64,000 bases of DNA from Dictyophora rubrovolvata (GCA_029959195.1 CP114119.1:496001-560000); one strand, 5' to 3'; counted from the stretch's first letter, positions 34,886 through 47,587 are shown. Program-made: numbers and translations. The notes: generated by a model from the sequence alone, not told the origin.

Positions 34886-35308
34886 TTTCCCGCTGAACTC
34901 TGTGAATGCGCCTTGCTGTCATACACGCCAAGTCGGCCTTTATTTTTAGCTCTTGTACTCAAAGTCTTTAATGCTGATAATATACTTGAGTTTATTTTTA
35001 TTTGTTGAACGGCACGGCACGGCTGAACGAACGGAGACTAAAATGCGTGACAATGATTTATTTTGACATTATTTTTGCTATTACTATTTATGAGTTTCCC
35101 TGCACCGGTCTCACCAGCCCGTTTAGCCGAATGAGACGAATCGACTGGAATCCCCCATTTATGTAACTTTCAACACACTAGTAACGATGCTTGACCGTGT
35201 TTTCTACGAAATATTCAGCAAAATCATCAAGTTTTATATACTAGCTATTCATTCCACTTAGTTCACTCTTCTTTTGATCTTGACGTGTGACATGCTGCTT
35301 GGTATTTT
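34886..35308. other. Intergenic, nothing seen
   Basis: AT-rich sequence downstream of MULE-like copy 2, with a short CGGCACGGCACGGC stretch near 35012. Confidence 0.4.
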
Positions 35309-35791
35309 TCAATCATCACCTGTCTTCGTGGGCTCAACATCCTGTACTTTATAAGACCAGAACCTGTCTTGGTTCTTTGCCGCATCTACGACTCGGAGAC
35401 CTCTCGCTTCGAGGAAATTGTATGGTCGATATTGTGGATCTTTTTTTGAGGCATCTCGAATTTTCCACGGAGAATATGTATGAGGTTCAATAGCACATGC
35501 ATCCTCACCCCATAATCTCTGAGTCAACCCTTTTATTACATTTCCCTTCCCAACGACAGCATTGAGAAGATGGACCAAGGATTTAGAACAATGTACAATT
35601 ACACTCGTGCGTGCGCCTACATAGGTGTCGGGCCAGGTGCAGTCCCAAAACAAGGAAAAAAACCTGCGGCTAATGGCGACGCCACAAAAGAGGACTCTGA
35701 TGCAGGAGAATTGAGACGACATCAGGGCTTCAAAAACATCCCAAGTCATCTTCCCCACCCTCATCCATCTTACTATGTTCTGCCTCACCAC
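35309..35791 (-). CDS. Unrecognised ORF, possibly the 3' end of a spliced gene
   Basis: Open for 160 codons on the minus strand. The last ~95 residues (SLVHLLNAVVGKGNVIKG, RLWGEDACAIEPHTYSPWK, KIRDASKKDPQYRPYNFLEA, KNQDRFWSYKVQDVEP) look like real globular protein in composition. The first part reads poorly and may be intron or 5' sequence; an acceptor-like CTATGTAG near 35620 is a candidate exon start. No family recognised. An open frame on the other strand at 35570-35839 competes. Confidence 0.3.
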   Translation of the reverse strand: MVRQNIVRWMRVGKMTWDVFEALMSSQFSCIRVLFCGVAISRRFFSLFWDCTWPDTYVGARTSVIVHCSKSLVHLLNAVVGKGNVIKGLTQRLWGEDACAIEPHTYSPWKIRDASKKDPQYRPYNFLEARGLRVVDAAKNQDRFWSYKVQDVEPTKTGDD

Positions 35792-36731
35792 CGACTCACA
35801 CTATCCACACTGAAGACGATATGGACCTCCTGCACATAGTACTCCTCGTACCTGTGTACGGAGAAGGAGAAACAGGCTCATGTTACCCATACCAATGCCC
35901 ACTGAGGGTCGAGTTTGCGACATGTTTGTGGCTGGAGAAATGGGCGTATTAGTCAATATCGACATCGAGGATGCTTTGATGTTGACTGACCATGAGAAGG
36001 TACATCTTTTGCAGGTGTATTTAAATCGTGTGCAGAAGAGGCAGGAGAAGAAAAAGAAAAGCTAGGAGAGGATCAGGGGTACTTATGACGTATGTATGTA
36101 TTCATCAACTGACAGGAAGCATTCCCCTGAAAAAGGATGTGCTCTGAGAGGGAAAAAGCAGACGAGACGGCCGAAAGCAAAGATGTTCACGTCGTTTACG
36201 GTTTAGCTTACCGGGCCTCTGTTTACTGCCGCCGGTGGTACCTGCGATCAAGACATAGCTGTACCCACTTGTGATAATTTTGAGCAAACAGTCCAAAGAT
36301 GCATTGGAAGGCTGACAAAATTGCTTTCTCTCTTCATCGACATCGGAGTATTATTGAAGAAAAAAAAGACGAGAAATAGTTCGGCAGGCTGAATAGAATC
36401 TTAGACAGGTTGCGCATCAGTAACGCGTCGTCTGCTATATAAAATACCGCTGAATTTCAAAACACAATGCCAGACCAAACTCTGGTTGAGTACTACGTCA
36501 GCTTCTGTGTACCTTTTCGGTGTACGCAATCAAACATGAAAAAACTACATACCAAAGATGCTCTAGAATCGGAAGTCGACGAATGTATCACCAAATAAAG
36601 TTTGACTCAGAACATTAAAAAATGTTAAAAAGATGATAGAATGATATTATAACACATCGGATACAGTAATGCCTGGCCCTTGCTGAGAGCTAAGTATAAC
36701 ACGGCCTATGGCAATATCTAGTACAACCAAG
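35792..36731. other. Stretch without a supported gene
   Basis: A plus-strand frame at 35880-36065 (MPTEGRVCDMFVAGEMGVLV..., Lys-rich end) may be an exon of an unplaced gene. The rest shows nothing. Confidence 0.3.
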
Positions 36732-37686
36732 TTATGAATTCTTAAAGGATTTATCTAAAAAGCGAGCGAGCTCACTTTGTTTGACGCTTTTGTCACCGTC
36801 CGATTTCTTAATTGCTTTTTTCACAGTATCAATGAAATACCGGACATTCCTAACCACATTTTCCTCTGGGAAGTTTACCTACAGGACGGACAATCCCATC
36901 AATGCAAAAAAAGTGACCTTGGCAGTGAACTAACCTTTCCAATAGGACTTCTGATAGTTCCGGCTTTATCTCCAGCCCACTGCGTACTCCCTTTCAGTTT
37001 CCTGATATATGATCCCGGATCCTCCATAACCGTCCCTCGTCTCTCCGTCGGCATAAGACCTCTCGGCCCAAGAACCCTGCCCAGCCGTGGGGCAATGGCT
37101 TTAACCATTGTGGGTGTTGCCAAAATGACGTTTGCCTGATGTCGGCCAGCTAAAACACCCTCGATAAGGTCAATCCCGCCAACAATATCAGCACCAGCTG
37201 CTTTAGCTGCCTCAGCCGCCCGTCCTTCCGCAAAGACTAGTATCCGGTCTTCTTTCGCTGGTTTTGGGGCAAATGGAAGATTTAGCCGTCCTCTAGGGGG
37301 AACTGAGCCTCTTCCGAGCATTGTTTTGACGACGAGTTCGTACGTAGCGTTTGGACGTGAAATTTCGAAAGCCTGTTGAAGATGGTTAAGTTAGATTCGT
37401 AAAAAAGGTGAAACGATGTTACTCTTAATGTCCTGATAGCATCAATGAGGGACATTTGTTCAGCAGCATATGCGCCTTCCACTTTTTGGATACGTTTGAG
37501 TTCCCGACGACGTTCCTTGGCTTGCAGCTTCTTTTTTGAGATAACGGGAGGAGCATTATTTTTCTTCTTATTTCGTGCAAGCGCAGGAGAAGATAAGGAT
37601 AAAGATCTAAGACTAGGGAGAGCGAATGGAGCTAGTCCATTTGGACTAAGAAATACTTGTCGAGACCGTCTGCAAATGGACAGCAT
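36732..37686 (-). CDS. MRPL1: Mitochondrial ribosomal protein uL1m
   Basis: Component of the mitochondrial large subunit L1 stalk, which contacts 21S-type rRNA and moves E-site tRNA. Three exons, 37423-37686, 36935-37372 and 36732-36878, with introns of 50 and 56 bp, give 282 residues. An Arg/Ser-rich presequence (MLSICRRSRQVFLSPNG) fits mitochondrial import. The L1 core has NLPFAPKPAKEDRILVFAEG, DIVGGIDLIEGVLAG, the signature VLGPRGLMPTERRGTV, and a C-terminal KKAIKKSDGDKSV. I chose the ATG at 37686 because it gives a classical presequence; an upstream in-frame ATG at 37764 would add 26 residues. Divergent from the hydrolase gene at 38312. Confidence 0.92.
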
Positions 37687-37880
37687 GAAGGTGGAACTGG
37701 GTTTGAAAAACCGACGCTCGGCAGACCACGCCGAGACGGACTGCGACTTTGCTTCACTCCTCAAGCAAACCCTAATACCAAATGATCAGCTGTGGCGAGA
37801 AGCAACATCTTCGTCGCGTTATTAAAAAGATCCGGACATTCTTTTCCTGTTCTTTTCTTGTTCTCTCCTCAATCTTTAGC

Positions 37881-38219
37881 TCAGTCGCGTCGGGGCCCGG
37901 GCAAGAGCTTACTAAACATCCTAAATTTCACATAGCCCGGCTCCTTATCGTGCATGTCCATCATTGCACACGTTTTGTACTTGACTTTGCTTTTGCCCGG
38001 ATGTTTTAACACTGGATCGCAGTCCTTGACGAATTTCTTCGGCACGGGACTAAAGCCAATTGGGAAATTACAAACTCCGATGAGCCGGCAGAGTGCGTCA
38101 CTCCCCTCGGCATGTGGAAATCCGTTTGGTAAGCACATTTCGTAAGCCCTAAGGACCACGGCGACGAGATGCTCCTTCAAAAAGCACCGGTACCCGTAGT
38201 CCGTCAAGCCACTCATCAA
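37881..38219 (-). CDS. Doubtful ORF between uL1m and hydrolase genes
   Basis: 112 codons starting MMSGLTDYGYRCFLKE, with several Cys and Lys, no domain, no clear splice partners. It occupies the shared upstream region of two housekeeping genes, so it may be chance. Confidence 0.2.
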   Translation of the reverse strand: MMSGLTDYGYRCFLKEHLVAVVLRAYEMCLPNGFPHAEGSDALCRLIGVCNFPIGFSPVPKKFVKDCDPVLKHPGKSKVKYKTCAMMDMHDKEPGYVKFRMFSKLLPGPRRD

Positions 38220-38311
38220 AAATAACCCTTAAAATACCACGCCTCTTTCTCTCTCGTCTCCGTCGTGCACGGCAATTTCCTCGTCTCTTTTCTCCTCGCT
38301 GCTTTCCCAGA

Positions 38312-39815
38312 ATGACTACCCTTCCACCCATGCAAATTCTTGCGGAGCTTCCACCTGCTCGCGCCATTCCCATGACTCTTCGTGAGAGTTTCCGCAGTTG
38401 GTGGGCGGCGGGTGAGAAAGAATCTGCATCTAGCGAAGAGCGACTTCTAAGGTAGCCTCCCTGTTTCTTTCAAATGCATTTGCAGACTGATAACATCCTT
38501 TGGACAGACCGTTGTCTTTCTACCTTCCCAAAGGCGCACCTGTGCCAAACCCAGCACCTCCAGTGACAGGTCAATCATCCTTCGTACAATTGTCGAATCC
38601 CTCGCACTATGTTAACACGTTCTCAATACTTCCAACTAATCAAACAAGTCAAACGCCCCCTGCAGTGGTTCTACATGGCTACGGTGCAGGCCTTGGTTTC
38701 TTTTTCCAAAATTTTGGTGCGCTGGGTGATTGGGTCAGCCGGAGAAGTACACCAATCTACGCACTCGATTGGCTAGGCATGGGCAGGTCTGCTCGTGTTC
38801 CTTTCAAAATCAAGCCCAAGAAAGACGATATTCCCGGACGAGTGGCGGCCGCTGAAGGGTTTTTCATCGACTCGTTAGAAGAGTGGCGTCAGAAGATGGG
38901 AATCGAGCGCATGACTCTGATCGGGCACTCTTTAGGTGCTTATCTGAGCGTCGCATACGCCATCAAGCACCCTGCTCGTGTTGAGCGGCTTGTTTTGCTA
39001 TCTCCCGCTGGTGTACCGCATGACCCAGATACGACTGTTCCGACGAAGGAAATGGACCCGCCGCCCAATACCAGTGAGAATGATGAAGAGGATGCTATTC
39101 AGCCTGCCAGACGATCCATTTTGTCTCGTATTAGAACACAGCAGAAGGCTGAAAAAAGGAGGGAAAGTGGCTTAGGACGTCTTTTGATGCATCTCTGGGA
39201 AGACGGGTGGAGTCCGTTTCAGGTTGTTCGGTATACTTTGTTCTGGGGACCGTTGTTGGTAGGCAAAGTGAGAGAGACAATTTCTTTCTCGTTTATTCAC
39301 GTAACTTATTCATCCTTGAAAGTACTCGTCTCGTCGTTTCGCCCATCTAACGGAGGAAGAAACTCGAAACATGAACGATTACATCCTCAATATCACTTTA
39401 GCGAAAGGATCTGGAGAGTATTGTATTTGTAAGTTAGTTTTTAAATTCCAGAGTACTCATTCCAACTCATCTTGCACAGCCCATATCCTTTCATTCGGAG
39501 CTCACGCTCGCATGCCTCTCGTGGATAGAATAGCCGTCCTCAACCAAATACCCATTACATTCGTTTACGGCGACCATGATTGGATGGATCCGGAAGGTGG
39601 CGCTCGTTCTGTAGAGAACCTAAGAGCCGCGGGAAATAGACACGCCAAAACCGTAATTATCAAGGGGGCGGGACATCATGGTAAACCATTTCAAACTCCT
39701 TCAGATTCTTTTTTCGTTTCTGACGAGAAAATGAACAGTATATCTTGATAATGCGCCTGCAGTAAATGAGTTATTAATTAGGGAGCTGGAAAAAACCGTT
39801 GTTCAAGAGTTGTAG
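38312..39815 (+). CDS. Alpha/beta hydrolase of the ABHD4/ABHD5-Cld1 group
   Basis: Five exons (38312-38451, 38508-39267, 39323-39428, 39480-39680, 39739-39815) give 427 residues. Features: LHGYGAG oxyanion loop, DWLGMGRS, nucleophile elbow GHSLGAYLS, acid region YGDHDWMD, and GAGHHVYLD carrying the catalytic His and the HX4D motif that family members with lysophosphatidic-acid acyltransferase or cardiolipin phospholipase activity share. Yeast Cld1 deacylates mitochondrial cardiolipin, and mammalian ABHD5 is a lipase co-activator. Which role applies here is not decidable. No obvious transmembrane span. The Ser nucleophile is present, unlike in ABHD5. The start is the first ATG in frame, preceded by a pyrimidine-rich leader. 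Confidence 0.9.
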
Positions 39816-40978
39816 TTGTTGTAAGTTGCGCGTATTGATTCTAAGATATAGACAAATATCTTAGTGACTCGGTGGATATAGCCTAGAAGCAATTTAATCT
39901 GTAGATGATATGCCGGACGTTATTTATCAAGAATTTCTGGCATAGCCTTTGTGACGGTAATATCGGTATACGCATACGCGTGTAATAATAATTTAATATG
40001 GTTTCTGTCAATTTCATGCTCGCTTTGACATCGCAGATAGAAAGGAACGACTATAGCGCTTCAAGTAACTGTCACTCTTGCGACATCAAAGAACAAAGTT
40101 TATTGAGTAATGTATTTTAATCAACCGTTTTATATGGGCTCGCCGTCCTAGTAAGGTCCACGGACGGCTTTGGGCCTGACCATGCGAGGAGAGATGTAAT
40201 GGGGGGGCCAAGGGTACACTTATTACTGTTTATGTATACCAGGTGCAACTTTTTAGCGACGCGAGGGGTTTGTCTGCAAGAGACGCCAGCACAGTTATTT
40301 ACTGTTTGATCGTAAATCGAGCTTTAATAGTACTTATTGCTAATTTCAATCTTTCCCCGTATCCGTTATCAAGACTTTCAAGAAAGACCCTACCACCGTC
40401 ATAAACATCGTACAGTCTGTACGTGCTTCCCTGATTTGCATAAAATTGGGACCTAATAACTCATTCATAAATCATTATTGCAAGCTCCTCCAAATGTCAA
40501 GTTTTCCGGCCTTCTAATTATTCTAAAACTGAAACTTACCTTTTCAATAATTAGAAAGCTATTCAAATTGCGAATAGAATTATTATTATCAGCAAATCGT
40601 ATTAGCGGTCACTGCCATTGCCAAAAACCGATCTGAGCTCGAGGTCACATGAACATGGAAATAACCAAATAAATTCGGACGGATTCAAACCCTGTTACTA
40701 TCTCCTTACTTCTAATTCACCCGCTCCGAAAATAGATACGAGAAGCTATATAAAGCAGGTATGCTGACAGTCCAGGATAAACCACATCAACGTGCGCACG
40801 CCGCACGCGCCTCAGCCTGACGCAAATCAAATTGCAATGGTTCCTTTCCAGGTCAAGTAGCTCACAAATGCTACAGGTATTTCGGTATTATCTCGGATGA
40901 AACATATTCTGAACTATAAACAGAGTCTCAAATACAAGAAATTGCTGATTTTCAGGCTGATGCTTTCTATGGAGCCTA
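39816..40978. other. Intergenic, nothing seen
   Basis: No gene, RNA or bounded repeat found. May include 5' exons of the acetyltransferase. Confidence 0.4.
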
Positions 40979-41842
40979 ATGGAGGTAAGTGCTAACTGTC
41001 ACTTCGTGTCATTTTGGTGATATATGTTCTGTTATCTCCCCGAATCAGACATTTCGGCGAAAGCTTTTGTTGGCGGCAACTGAAGTCTTCTTCGTGAATG
41101 CAAACTGGCCGTTTTACGGGCATGTTTACTCGAAGGGCTTGTTTATATCGTCACAATTGGGAATGGATTCGACGAGAAAATCGTAAGCGTTGGTTGTTGG
41201 TTTGGCAATGGCATTGTACAGCTATTTGAAAGGTATACTTGTAAAATTACCGCCGAATACCTCCTACTTTCCTTATTCTTAGCGAACAGCAACGTGCACT
41301 CGGATATAACACATATTTTGAGAAACTCAGCGATGAGACCAAATATTGGCTGAGCGAAACAGTTTGTATCAATGGTTTTTCCGCTTCAAGTATATTTGAT
41401 ATAATTCAGAACCTGAATATACGCAGTATTCAGAAGAGGCAACGAAACTTAATTAAAGTCACTTTACTAAAGAAAGTTCATGAGATCCATTTAGTGAATG
41501 ATACTCTTCCTTACAGAGTCATAATAGGAGATTGCAAAACGTTGGTGGTGTTATGAACTGGCTACACACCCCAAGCATCAAGGGAAAGGATATGCAACCG
41601 CGATTGTGCAAACAATTTTTAAGAAGGTCTGTCCCTTCATATCGTGCAGGATATGATCTAACTGAGCTTTATTTTACTAGGCTAAAGCCAAAGAAACACT
41701 CATTGCGCTATCAACTGCACCTGAGGAGAATGTTAAGAAGTACCTTTCTATGGGGTTTAAGCGTAGAGGCAAAGGGGGTCCCATCCATTCCCCTACCGGA
41801 GATTTTTGGATACACTTCTTCACGAAAGGCTCCCCCGCATAA
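40979..41842 (+). CDS. GNAT-family N-acetyltransferase
   Basis: Transfers an acetyl group from CoA to an amine; substrate unknown. The clearest part is the C-terminal half: RWWCYELATHPKHQGKGYAT (strand 4 and the Q/RxxGxG/A pyrophosphate loop, here HQGKGYA), a 56-bp intron, then IALSTAPEENVKKYLSMGFK, GGPIHSPTGDFW and TAA at 41840-41842. Upstream exons include RRKLLLAATEVFFVNANWPF and, after an intron, EQQRALGYNTYFEKLSDETK, typical of basidiomycete GNATs. Splicing between 41367 and 41530 is uncertain, and the N-terminus is only a guess: the expected DAF-type opening at about 40955 is followed by a stop. The gene may be slightly damaged. Confidence 0.65.
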
Positions 41843-41889
41843 TAACTCTATTCTTGTCCTACGAGGTGGTTATCAACCAAAGAGATAAT

Positions 41890-42567
41890 TTATACATACG
41901 AGGCTGGGCGGCCCGCCGTGTGCACTGAATTTGAGGAACTTTGTGTCCGCCTTGATTGTTCAGCCTTTTTCCTTAGACGTTGGTATGTTTCGGAATCCGG
42001 AAATTCGCACCATATACATACGGGAAGTGACAAACAAGTATAGCGGGCATCGAAACGAAAGGAGTGGTACTTAACTGTCAATGATTCGCTGTAAGACGTG
42101 TTTGGCTTGTCGGACGAAATAATAAAAAGATTTGGAGCTCTACGTTTAATTTCAAATTTGTTTGTGTTTGGATCTTCTTCCTCGATATGCAGAGCTAGAA
42201 GAGGTGTGGTAACTAGCCTGAGAGACCTTTTTTCTATACGTTGTCCATTTAGGTTGTCCCTCCTCGGCCGTCGTAGAAGCTCTTTGATAACGACCAGCTG
42301 AAACAATTTGACCCGCAAATTAACGGCACCCAAAGCATCGTTAATAAGACTATTTACATAAAATTCCTTACAGGTCGTTGCCTCCTTCTTTGAAATTGCT
42401 ACTCGCCCTGTATTCTGTTTCTTTCCACTGCGCGATGAGCTTGATATTAGCAACCAACTGAAACAGCGGCGGCTTTCAAGTTGAACGACATCATATTCAC
42501 CCTCAACGAAATCCATATTGTGTTCGCTCACCACATCAGGGATTGAAACTCTTACCGCCGCCGACAT
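41890..42567 (-). CDS. Unrecognised protein, 225 residues
   Basis: A single open frame from ATG (MSAAVRVSIPDVV) to a stop at 41890. Acidic N-terminus (FVEGEYDVVQLES), then basic stretches; TNKFEIKRRAPNLFIISSD and TVKYHSFRFDARYTCLSLP look structured, and the C-terminus is Arg/Ser-rich. Parts may be unspliced introns: several in-frame GT...AG pairs exist. No known domain. Convergent with the acetyltransferase, 47 bp apart. Confidence 0.35.
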   Translation of the reverse strand: MSAAVRVSIPDVVSEHNMDFVEGEYDVVQLESRRCFSWLLISSSSRSGKKQNTGRVAISKKEATTCKEFYVNSLINDALGAVNLRVKLFQLVVIKELLRRPRRDNLNGQRIEKRSLRLVTTPLLALHIEEEDPNTNKFEIKRRAPNLFIISSDKPNTSYSESLTVKYHSFRFDARYTCLSLPVCIWCEFPDSETYQRLRKKAEQSRRTQSSSNSVHTAGRPASYV

Positions 42568-42822
42568 TTTACTCTGAGAGGCGTTTAGACTCTAGAGATT
42601 GTGCCTGGGTCAATGCTATTTTCAAATTCCGTACTCAATGATTTTGTTATTTATTTACTTACATCTTACGATTCATTCGATATAAACATTCTTTTGATGG
42701 AGTCGGGTTTTATTATTGGCGGTTACGGTACATTAAATACCGTTAGATGAGTTCCCTTGCGCGCCCATATCTCCTATGTTTTATATCTCCACATCAGGGC
42801 ACAGCCAGGCGATAAATATCTA

Positions 42823-44532
42823 TCAATCTACGTGCTCGACTGTCAAACTACTTATGACAACACCATTCCCAGCTGCAAGTGGGATTTCATTGGAGCTAGT
42901 TATGCTTTTAAAGGGATTAACGGCTGCAAATGGCGTTTCGATGAAATCGAGTTGATAAACTGAGGCTTGTTGGGAGGCTTCCCAGACGATGTCCGTGCCT
43001 ATCAGAATCACCCGATTCACAGTGGCTGTGATTAAACTCCAGCTTCCCCTATGTAACGGAATTAACAGTGAAAATTTCAGAGGGAAGAACCGCATACACC
43101 GAAGATAACGCTGCATAGGCGAGCTGAAGGATATATAAGCAAGGAGTTAGTGAGATGGAGGAGATTATTTAATTGAACTTGAAACCTACATTTAGTTTCG
43201 CGATTACGATGATGTTGAATATACGAAGAGCTGTTATCCCCGTCGGAATTGTGTCAGTGTATATTGTTGGATATACATGGCTAATCACGTACTTATACTA
43301 ATCTGAAAAATTAGAACTGAACTAAGGAACGAAGACTGATAGAACCCGAGGTAGAGAGACGCACCATAAAGTAACCCAAACCATCGTTAAAAAGCTGTCT
43401 GACTAGGACTGTGTTGGTTTCCCTGGGGCGCTCGAAGGCGTTCCATATTGCTAATATGGCTAGATAGATATCAAGGACGACCTGAAGCCAAAAAAATACG
43501 CAAACAGAAAGTAGCTGATGAGAAGAACAACAGACCAATAATGTCCAGGTCACGATCAAGGATGTAGGTCTAGTCTCTAAAGCGCACTCTTTGAACGGGG
43601 AGCTAAGGTAGCCGGTATGGTCTAGAGGAGGCTTAGATGCAAGAAATCGTTCAATATCCTTTACGTACGAATGAAGTAATGAAATATAGCTTTCATAATC
43701 TAAGATGACATAGTAACAGTTACAATCTGGATGAGACTCACTATAGATTGAAAGGGCCACGGCCGTTCCATATACGCATACAAAGGGCGGAATAACAAAT
43801 CGAAGGATTCGTTTGTTATAACCCCATATAGCATAAATGCGATGGAACACGAAAACTGTGAAGGATCGTAAATGATAGCGAGCGAGAGAGTTTTTATCCA
43901 TACAATTAACTACTCCAATACTTATAGCTGACGCGAGGGTTACAATGATTAGCATCGCCTTGCAACTGTAATTAATGAGTTTAGAAACAAGTGCAAAACG
44001 AGCGCCGGAAGGGGATCCTTACGTCTAAGTTGAATTATAGAAGTGAGGACTAAGGTTACTGCACGAAAATGCGGACACGGCACGGGAGCTTACTGTAAGT
44101 GTATATGTTCCTGAAGATATTGTGCTTAACTCTAGGAATGGTATTGAGAATTAATAGCCTTCAAGAGGAGGTCATACATTACGATATGCAAGGGCTATCA
44201 GACAGACTGGTACAATGTATCGGTTCATGAGGAACCCGATCTTCCATCGTGTCCATCTGGCAGTCCAAATCAAACGACACTACACTCCATAATTACTATA
44301 AGGGAGGATAAGATAAAGAAAATCTCAGACGCACCTCATAGTCAAAGAGAAGGAGATGGTCATATAAAAGCACGACCGTTCCCGCGACTGGTAGAAGGTA
44401 TGGGGTGAGATGTGTACTCGATTGAAAATTAGATGCCTTACTAGATAAATAGCTGGCAACGTTTCGTGCTACTATCAGCAGGATTGCTTCACCTTTGGTG
44501 ATTAGTGTTACAACAGTTGTGGACATGGACAT
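42823..44532 (-). CDS. DUF6533-type seven-helix membrane protein
   Basis: The N-terminal DUF6533 block is clear: LLPVAGTVVLLYDHLLLFDYE, intron, CRLIWTARWTRWKIGFLMNR, YIVPVCLIALAY. Later exons add AVTLVLTSIIQL, a segment HRIYAIWGYNKRILRFVIPP, a Cys-bearing extracellular-type loop, VVLDIYLAILAIWNAFERPR, and IPTGITALRIFNIIVIAKLN, followed by LAYAALSSVYAVLP and SWSLITATVNRVILIGTD. Family members are multispan proteins of unknown function found in large numbers in Agaricomycetes, with a GPCR-like layout. Start ATG 44532. Exon joins near 44000 and 43060 are uncertain, and the last exon may need a one-base shift, so 3' decay is possible. Confidence 0.65.
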
Positions 44533-45498
44533 TGAGACCAAAGACGAGGACCGCTAGTAGGTCGCGATTGTCACTACAAATTATATACTTCCTTCATAGC
44601 CGGTCTGTTCCCTCCGGTAAATTGCTCAACTGAGTCCTCACTCAAGATGTCAACGTAGGAGAAGCACTGGTACAGAGGGCCAATATCGGCGAACGGAGTG
44701 GGCGCCGGCGCTCATTGCTCATTAGCTTGTCATTACTATTTGTCATCAGCTCCCCTGCTCATTAGCTCCCCAAATGAGCGGCATTAATCGCTTGGTGAGA
44801 CCTGGTGAGACGCAGTCGTGCGAGGAATTCCCAAGCAGAATTACAATTTTGATCTGCCATGTGCAACATTGAGAACCCGAGGCTTTGGATAATAAATGAA
44901 GAGATCCCATCTGCTTTTACCGTTCGAGAAGAGGTGTGGCTAAGCCCTACTTGGTACGTGTATGATATGATCCAACGAAATCTTCTTTGATCGAAATATT
45001 GATATATATATATATATATTATATTAATTTTATCATAGACTGTGCTTCAAAGTGAAAACTGAAAAAGTTTTATATAATTCTGTCGCCTAAACCTTCGGCT
45101 GAACAGGAGATTTTTGTGTGTATGATATCCTGTCTTGTCTTGCTGTCTCGTCTTGCTCTCTCTCCGAGGATGGCAGTTGGGGTAGGTTGGGGGAGGAGCG
45201 GGGAAGTAGCCTGAGGACGGACGACCGCCGGGACGGGCCTCCTGTCCTACGGTTCAGATGCCACCAGTATCTACAGGACGTTGATGCCGTCTCGGCTCCA
45301 GGTCTTTCCCATGGTCACCGCCACTCGCTGGCAGGTTGCGCCTGTCGGAGTTTGTGAACTATTATGTAGCAGCAACCCAAAAAGCACATCAATGATCGCT
45401 GCGAGGTTATCTCAACTAGCCTCCGAATTTTTCTAGCTTTCAATCTCCACTCCTAGAAGACCCTTTCTGACCTCAACTAATTAAACGCTGCAGTGTCA
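44533..45498. other. Intergenic with AT microsatellite
   Basis: A (TA)n run at about 45002-45020 and no supported gene. An open frame at 45118-45357 lacks domain or splice context. Confidence 0.5.
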
Positions 45499-47587
45499 AT
45501 GTACCCAACTCATGATCTCGCCCAAAATACACTTTTTCAATGCGGTTCCGAAAGACATACGAAGGAAGAACAAATCTCACTTTCTTATCTTCGAGCAAAA
45601 GCTATTACTGAAGCTTATGGTTCGTCATGATGCCCCTGGTCGCACTATTTCGCGGTTGTTAATCGCTTCGCACATCAGCTCTCACCATTGAAGACATTCT
45701 TCAACTCTCACCAAAGTTCTGGCAGCTCCATACCGATCCCATATGGGCAATGGATGGTGCAGCTGGGACATTGGTTACCATTCAGCTCAATTTGTGCGCA
45801 GGAACCCTCGCCAATTTCGTTAAAACACAACCGTATATATATGAAACTCTTCAAAAAATTCTGTCCTTTGAATATTCGTACGTCTAAACTGCTTAGATTC
45901 TGATATTTATATGCACATCCTCGATTAGGGGTCAGTTTTGTCTGACAGAGGTCGGGCATGGTCTTGACGCTCTTCACATCGAAACCACCGCTACCCTACT
46001 CGAAAATGGCCAATTTGAGCTCAACACACCTTCAGAACACGCGGCAAAGTTTGTATTGTATTGTTATAACAACCAACAATAGCCTAGTTGATATCATCCA
46101 ATCAGATACATGCCTCCTACCAAGCCAATGGGCGATAAATGCGTTGCCGTGGTTTTCGCTAGGGCCTTAGTCAACGGCGAAGATCACGGTGTAAAACCAT
46201 TCCTCGTTCCCATCAACGATGGTATCAATATGCACCCAGGTGTTGTATGCAAGTCAGTCCCCGAAACATACTCTAAAATCTATTCACAAGATGCTCATTT
46301 TCTTTCACTGAAGGTGCCTTCCTCACCGGGGCGGCTCAAAACCCATCAACCACAGCTTGACGTATTTTCACAAGGTTCTCGTACCACGTTCGGCGCTTTT
46401 GGGAACACTAGAGAGAGCCAAGGACGCTAGAGCAGCTTTCTTCACGCTCATTTCTCGAGTAGCAATTGGAACGCTGGCAATCGGATCTCTAGGCGTCCCA
46501 GCGCTCCAAGTATCTTCCTACATCGCTGCTCGATACAGCCTGCGGCGAATGGTGACAGATCGAACCGGGAACCAGATCCCCATAATAACTTTTCGAACTC
46601 AAAAAACCCCAATTTTAGTAGCTCTGGCACAACACTTCGTTATGAAGGCACTACATGAAGCGGCGGTTCCGCGGTTCTTGGACCATACCCTTCCATTGAC
46701 TGTTCGTCACGCAATTGCCACAGTTGTCAAGGTTGTCATGATGCAGCACGGGCAGACAGCTAATTTGGGCTTGGGAGATCGATGTGGTGCCCAAGGCCTT
46801 TTCGAGTACAACCAACTCTCTACCATGTTTGTATGTATTCATTCCACTTCATGTCACGCCTTGTGTTTTTAATTAACCTTTCCGAAGATGGATATGAGAG
46901 GCACTGCTATTTCAGAGGGCGATACTCTCGGACTGTCTATCAGTTAGTGTCATTTCATTCTCAATAGAAATCCTCCCTGATATATTTCTATATCAAGAAT
47001 TGGCGTCGGAGTTGCTTTTGCGCCGCTACAGTCTCCCCCCTCCGGCGGATGCCGAAAGTCTGCTTGCCCGCCACGAGAGCGGACTCTTCATAGAGTTAGG
47101 AGACTTGCTGAAGACTATAGGAGACCATCGATCCCCTGATTATGACCGTTATATTCTTCCAGACTGCCTCCTTTTAGTGCAATCCATTGGCCATCGGATG
47201 GCATATGACGCGGCCGTCAATGCGAATATCGACCAGTATCTTATCGACCTCTACGTGGCAAGCTGCGTAAAACTAGATTCGGCGTGGTACGTGGAACATA
47301 TTGGACTAGGAAGACAAGCCCAACGAGAGCTAGAGGCCGCTGCGGTTGACGCCGTTTTTCCCCACTTGGAGTCCCTTTTGAACAGGCTGGAAGTTGAGCC
47401 GTATATAACGGCACCCATAGTTTCCGAGGCGAGCTGGAATGAGTTTGTCAATGAACTGCAGCCGTTTGTTCCTTCCACAAATGACAGCAGTCAGAAATAT
47501 ACCATCCTTCACGGAGTTTTCGAGGAAGTCACCCGCTTCTTTTTCGGTCAGCTTGATTCGGGCGAACGTTGTCGGTTAAAAGTATGA
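45499..47587 (+). CDS. Acyl-CoA oxidase/dehydrogenase-like flavoenzyme
   Basis: Probably oxidises acyl-CoA thioesters with FAD; a peroxisomal or specialised role is unknown. The first exon from ATG 45499 (MYPTHDLAQNTLFQCGS) is joined to DPIWAMDGAAGTLVTIQLNL, FCLTEVGHGLDALHIETTAT (the oxidase-type TExGHG substrate loop), KYMPPTKPMGDKCVAVVFAR, GVKPFLVPINDG, LPPRGGS-like and NHSLTYFHKVLVPRSALLG segments, then helical C-terminal domains ending ERCRLKV at 47587. About seven exons, roughly 620-640 residues, near normal for the family. No C-terminal SKL-type peroxisomal signal. The last ~500 bp lie in the tandem duplication and recur at 54713-55200. Confidence 0.8.

Noticed and set aside
45002-45020. 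Alternating TA run
   Set aside because: Simple microsatellite, no sign of an origin or regulatory role.
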